DNA of 32,374 nucleotides. Source: Micromonospora sp. MP36 (GTDB taxonomy: Bacteria; Actinomycetota; Actinomycetes; Mycobacteriales; Micromonosporaceae). Below are positions 31,888 through 32,374 of this stretch, piece after piece. The notes under the pieces are model-generated. The model had not been told where the DNA came from. It saw only the letters and a list, made by a program, of their open reading frames with translations, and ran no database searches. How positions within the stretch are numbered: the stretch's first letter is position 1; each line of letters opens with the position of its first letter. A program made the position numbers and the translations under genes. Where the stretch lies: NCBI RefSeq assembly GCF_008119785.1, contig NZ_VSFA01000081.1:1-32374 (forward strand). The letters run 5' to 3'.

Positions 31888-32374
31888 TCAGGGCAGTCGA
31901 TCCTCGCCGCGGACGGCGGCGCCCAGCCGGGCGAGGAAGTCCAGGTTGCCACGAGTGGCGGCCAGCTGGTGAAGCAGTTGGTCGAGGGCCGGCTGGCGAT
32001 CCAGCTGGGACAGCGCGGATCGCAGGCCACGCAGAACGTGCCGCTCGCCGTCGCTCAACAACAGCTCGTCGCGTCGCGTACCAGAGGCGCGGACGTCGAC
32101 GGCCGGATAGGTGCGCCGGTCGGCGAGCGCCCGATCCAAGCGCAACTCGGCGTTGCCGGTGCTCTTGAATTCCTCGTAGATGAGCGTGTCGGCGGCGGAG
32201 CCGGTCTCCACCAGCGCGGACGCGAGGATGGTCAGTGAGCCGCCTTCCTCGGCCTTGCGGGCAGCGGCGAGCAGCCGCTTGGGCGGGTTGAGCGCGGCGG
32301 CGTCGACTCCACCCGAGAGCGTACGGCCGGCCGAGCGGACGGAGAGGTTGTAGGCGCGGCCGAGCCGAGTCAGT
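31888..32374 (-). CDS. rho: Transcription termination factor Rho homologue, C-terminal part (5' end outside window)
   Basis: The C-terminal 161 residues of a Rho-type hexameric RNA helicase: LTRLGRAYN, LSGGVDAAALNPPKRLLAAARK, EEGGSLTILASALVETGS, IYEEFKSTGNAELRLDR and YPAVDVRASGTRRDELLL. These match the Q-loop, R-loop and arginine-finger part of Rho (EFKGTGN, SGTRKEELL in the housekeeping form). Changes such as KSTGNAEL, LLAAARK for FFGAARN and an extended polar tail (ARLGAAVRGEDRLP) suggest a second, shorter Rho paralogue as seen in several actinomycetes rather than the housekeeping one. The gene runs off the right edge, so the N-terminal RNA-binding domain cannot be judged. Confidence 0.9.
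   Translation of the reverse strand, partial: LTRLGRAYNLSVRSAGRTLSGGVDAAALNPPKRLLAAARKAEEGGSLTILASALVETGSAADTLIYEEFKSTGNAELRLDRALADRRTYPAVDVRASGTRRDELLLSDGERHVLRGLRSALSQLDRQPALDQLLHQLAATRGNLDFLARLGAAVRGEDRLP

Overview
The window is very GC-rich, uses GTG starts often, has strongly G/C-biased third codon positions and carries families typical of spore-forming actinomycetes: a SARP/BTAD regulator, a NarL-type two-component pair, an ECF sigma factor with its DGPF partner, a second-type Rho and a eukaryotic-like single-chain acyl-CoA carboxylase. It looks like a chromosomal segment of a Micromonosporaceae-like actinobacterium. That placement is inference from gene content and composition. I see no rRNA, tRNA, CRISPR array, transposase, integrase or phage gene.

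Layout. 1-1645: 3' part of a penicillin-acylase-family gene whose nucleophile position reads Pro. It converges on msrB across a bidirectional terminator. msrB is divergent from a SAM methyltransferase, with an 18-bp perfect palindrome between them. 3289-4458: a secreted beta-propeller protein with lower GC. 4558-6925: a minus-strand operon of histidine kinase, response regulator and membrane protein. 6992-7564: a GNAT acetyltransferase. 7566-10769: a very large patatin-like protein with C-terminal membrane helices. 10938-11408: an SRPBCC (AHSA1-like) protein.

11503-14454: a SARP-type regulator divergent from an alpha/beta hydrolase of the haloacetate dehalogenase/epoxide hydrolase type, sharing a dyad-containing promoter region. 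14498-16045: a small RGGP-type protein, then an ATP-dependent DNA ligase gene broken by a frameshift. 16235-17940: a GNAT protein and an FabG-like SDR. 18088-23577: an 1829-aa fused biotin carboxylase/BCCP/carboxyltransferase. Its upstream region has a tandem 23-bp repeat and a leader hairpin.

23971-25470: a GNAT and an unrecognised 308-aa protein. 25714-26490: a secreted ThuA-like protein. 26640-28266: a DGPF (YCII-like) protein tightly coupled to an ECF42-type sigma factor with a C-terminal TPR-like domain. 28451-29587: a P1/DmpA-family peptidase. 29776-31173: a secreted zinc amidase (peptidoglycan hydrolase) with an SH3-like tail. 31276-31764: an unrecognised protein. 31888-end: the C-terminal part of a Rho homologue.

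Most of the window is ordinary accessory metabolism, stress response and regulation. I found no coherent new multi-gene system. The most unusual signals are the apparently nucleophile-less acylase, the frameshifted ligase with a 13-codon coupled leader ORF, the tandem repeat and hairpin before the giant carboxylase, the nested palindrome between msrB and the methyltransferase, the DGPF-ECF42 pair with a candidate autoregulatory element, and the Rho paralogue.
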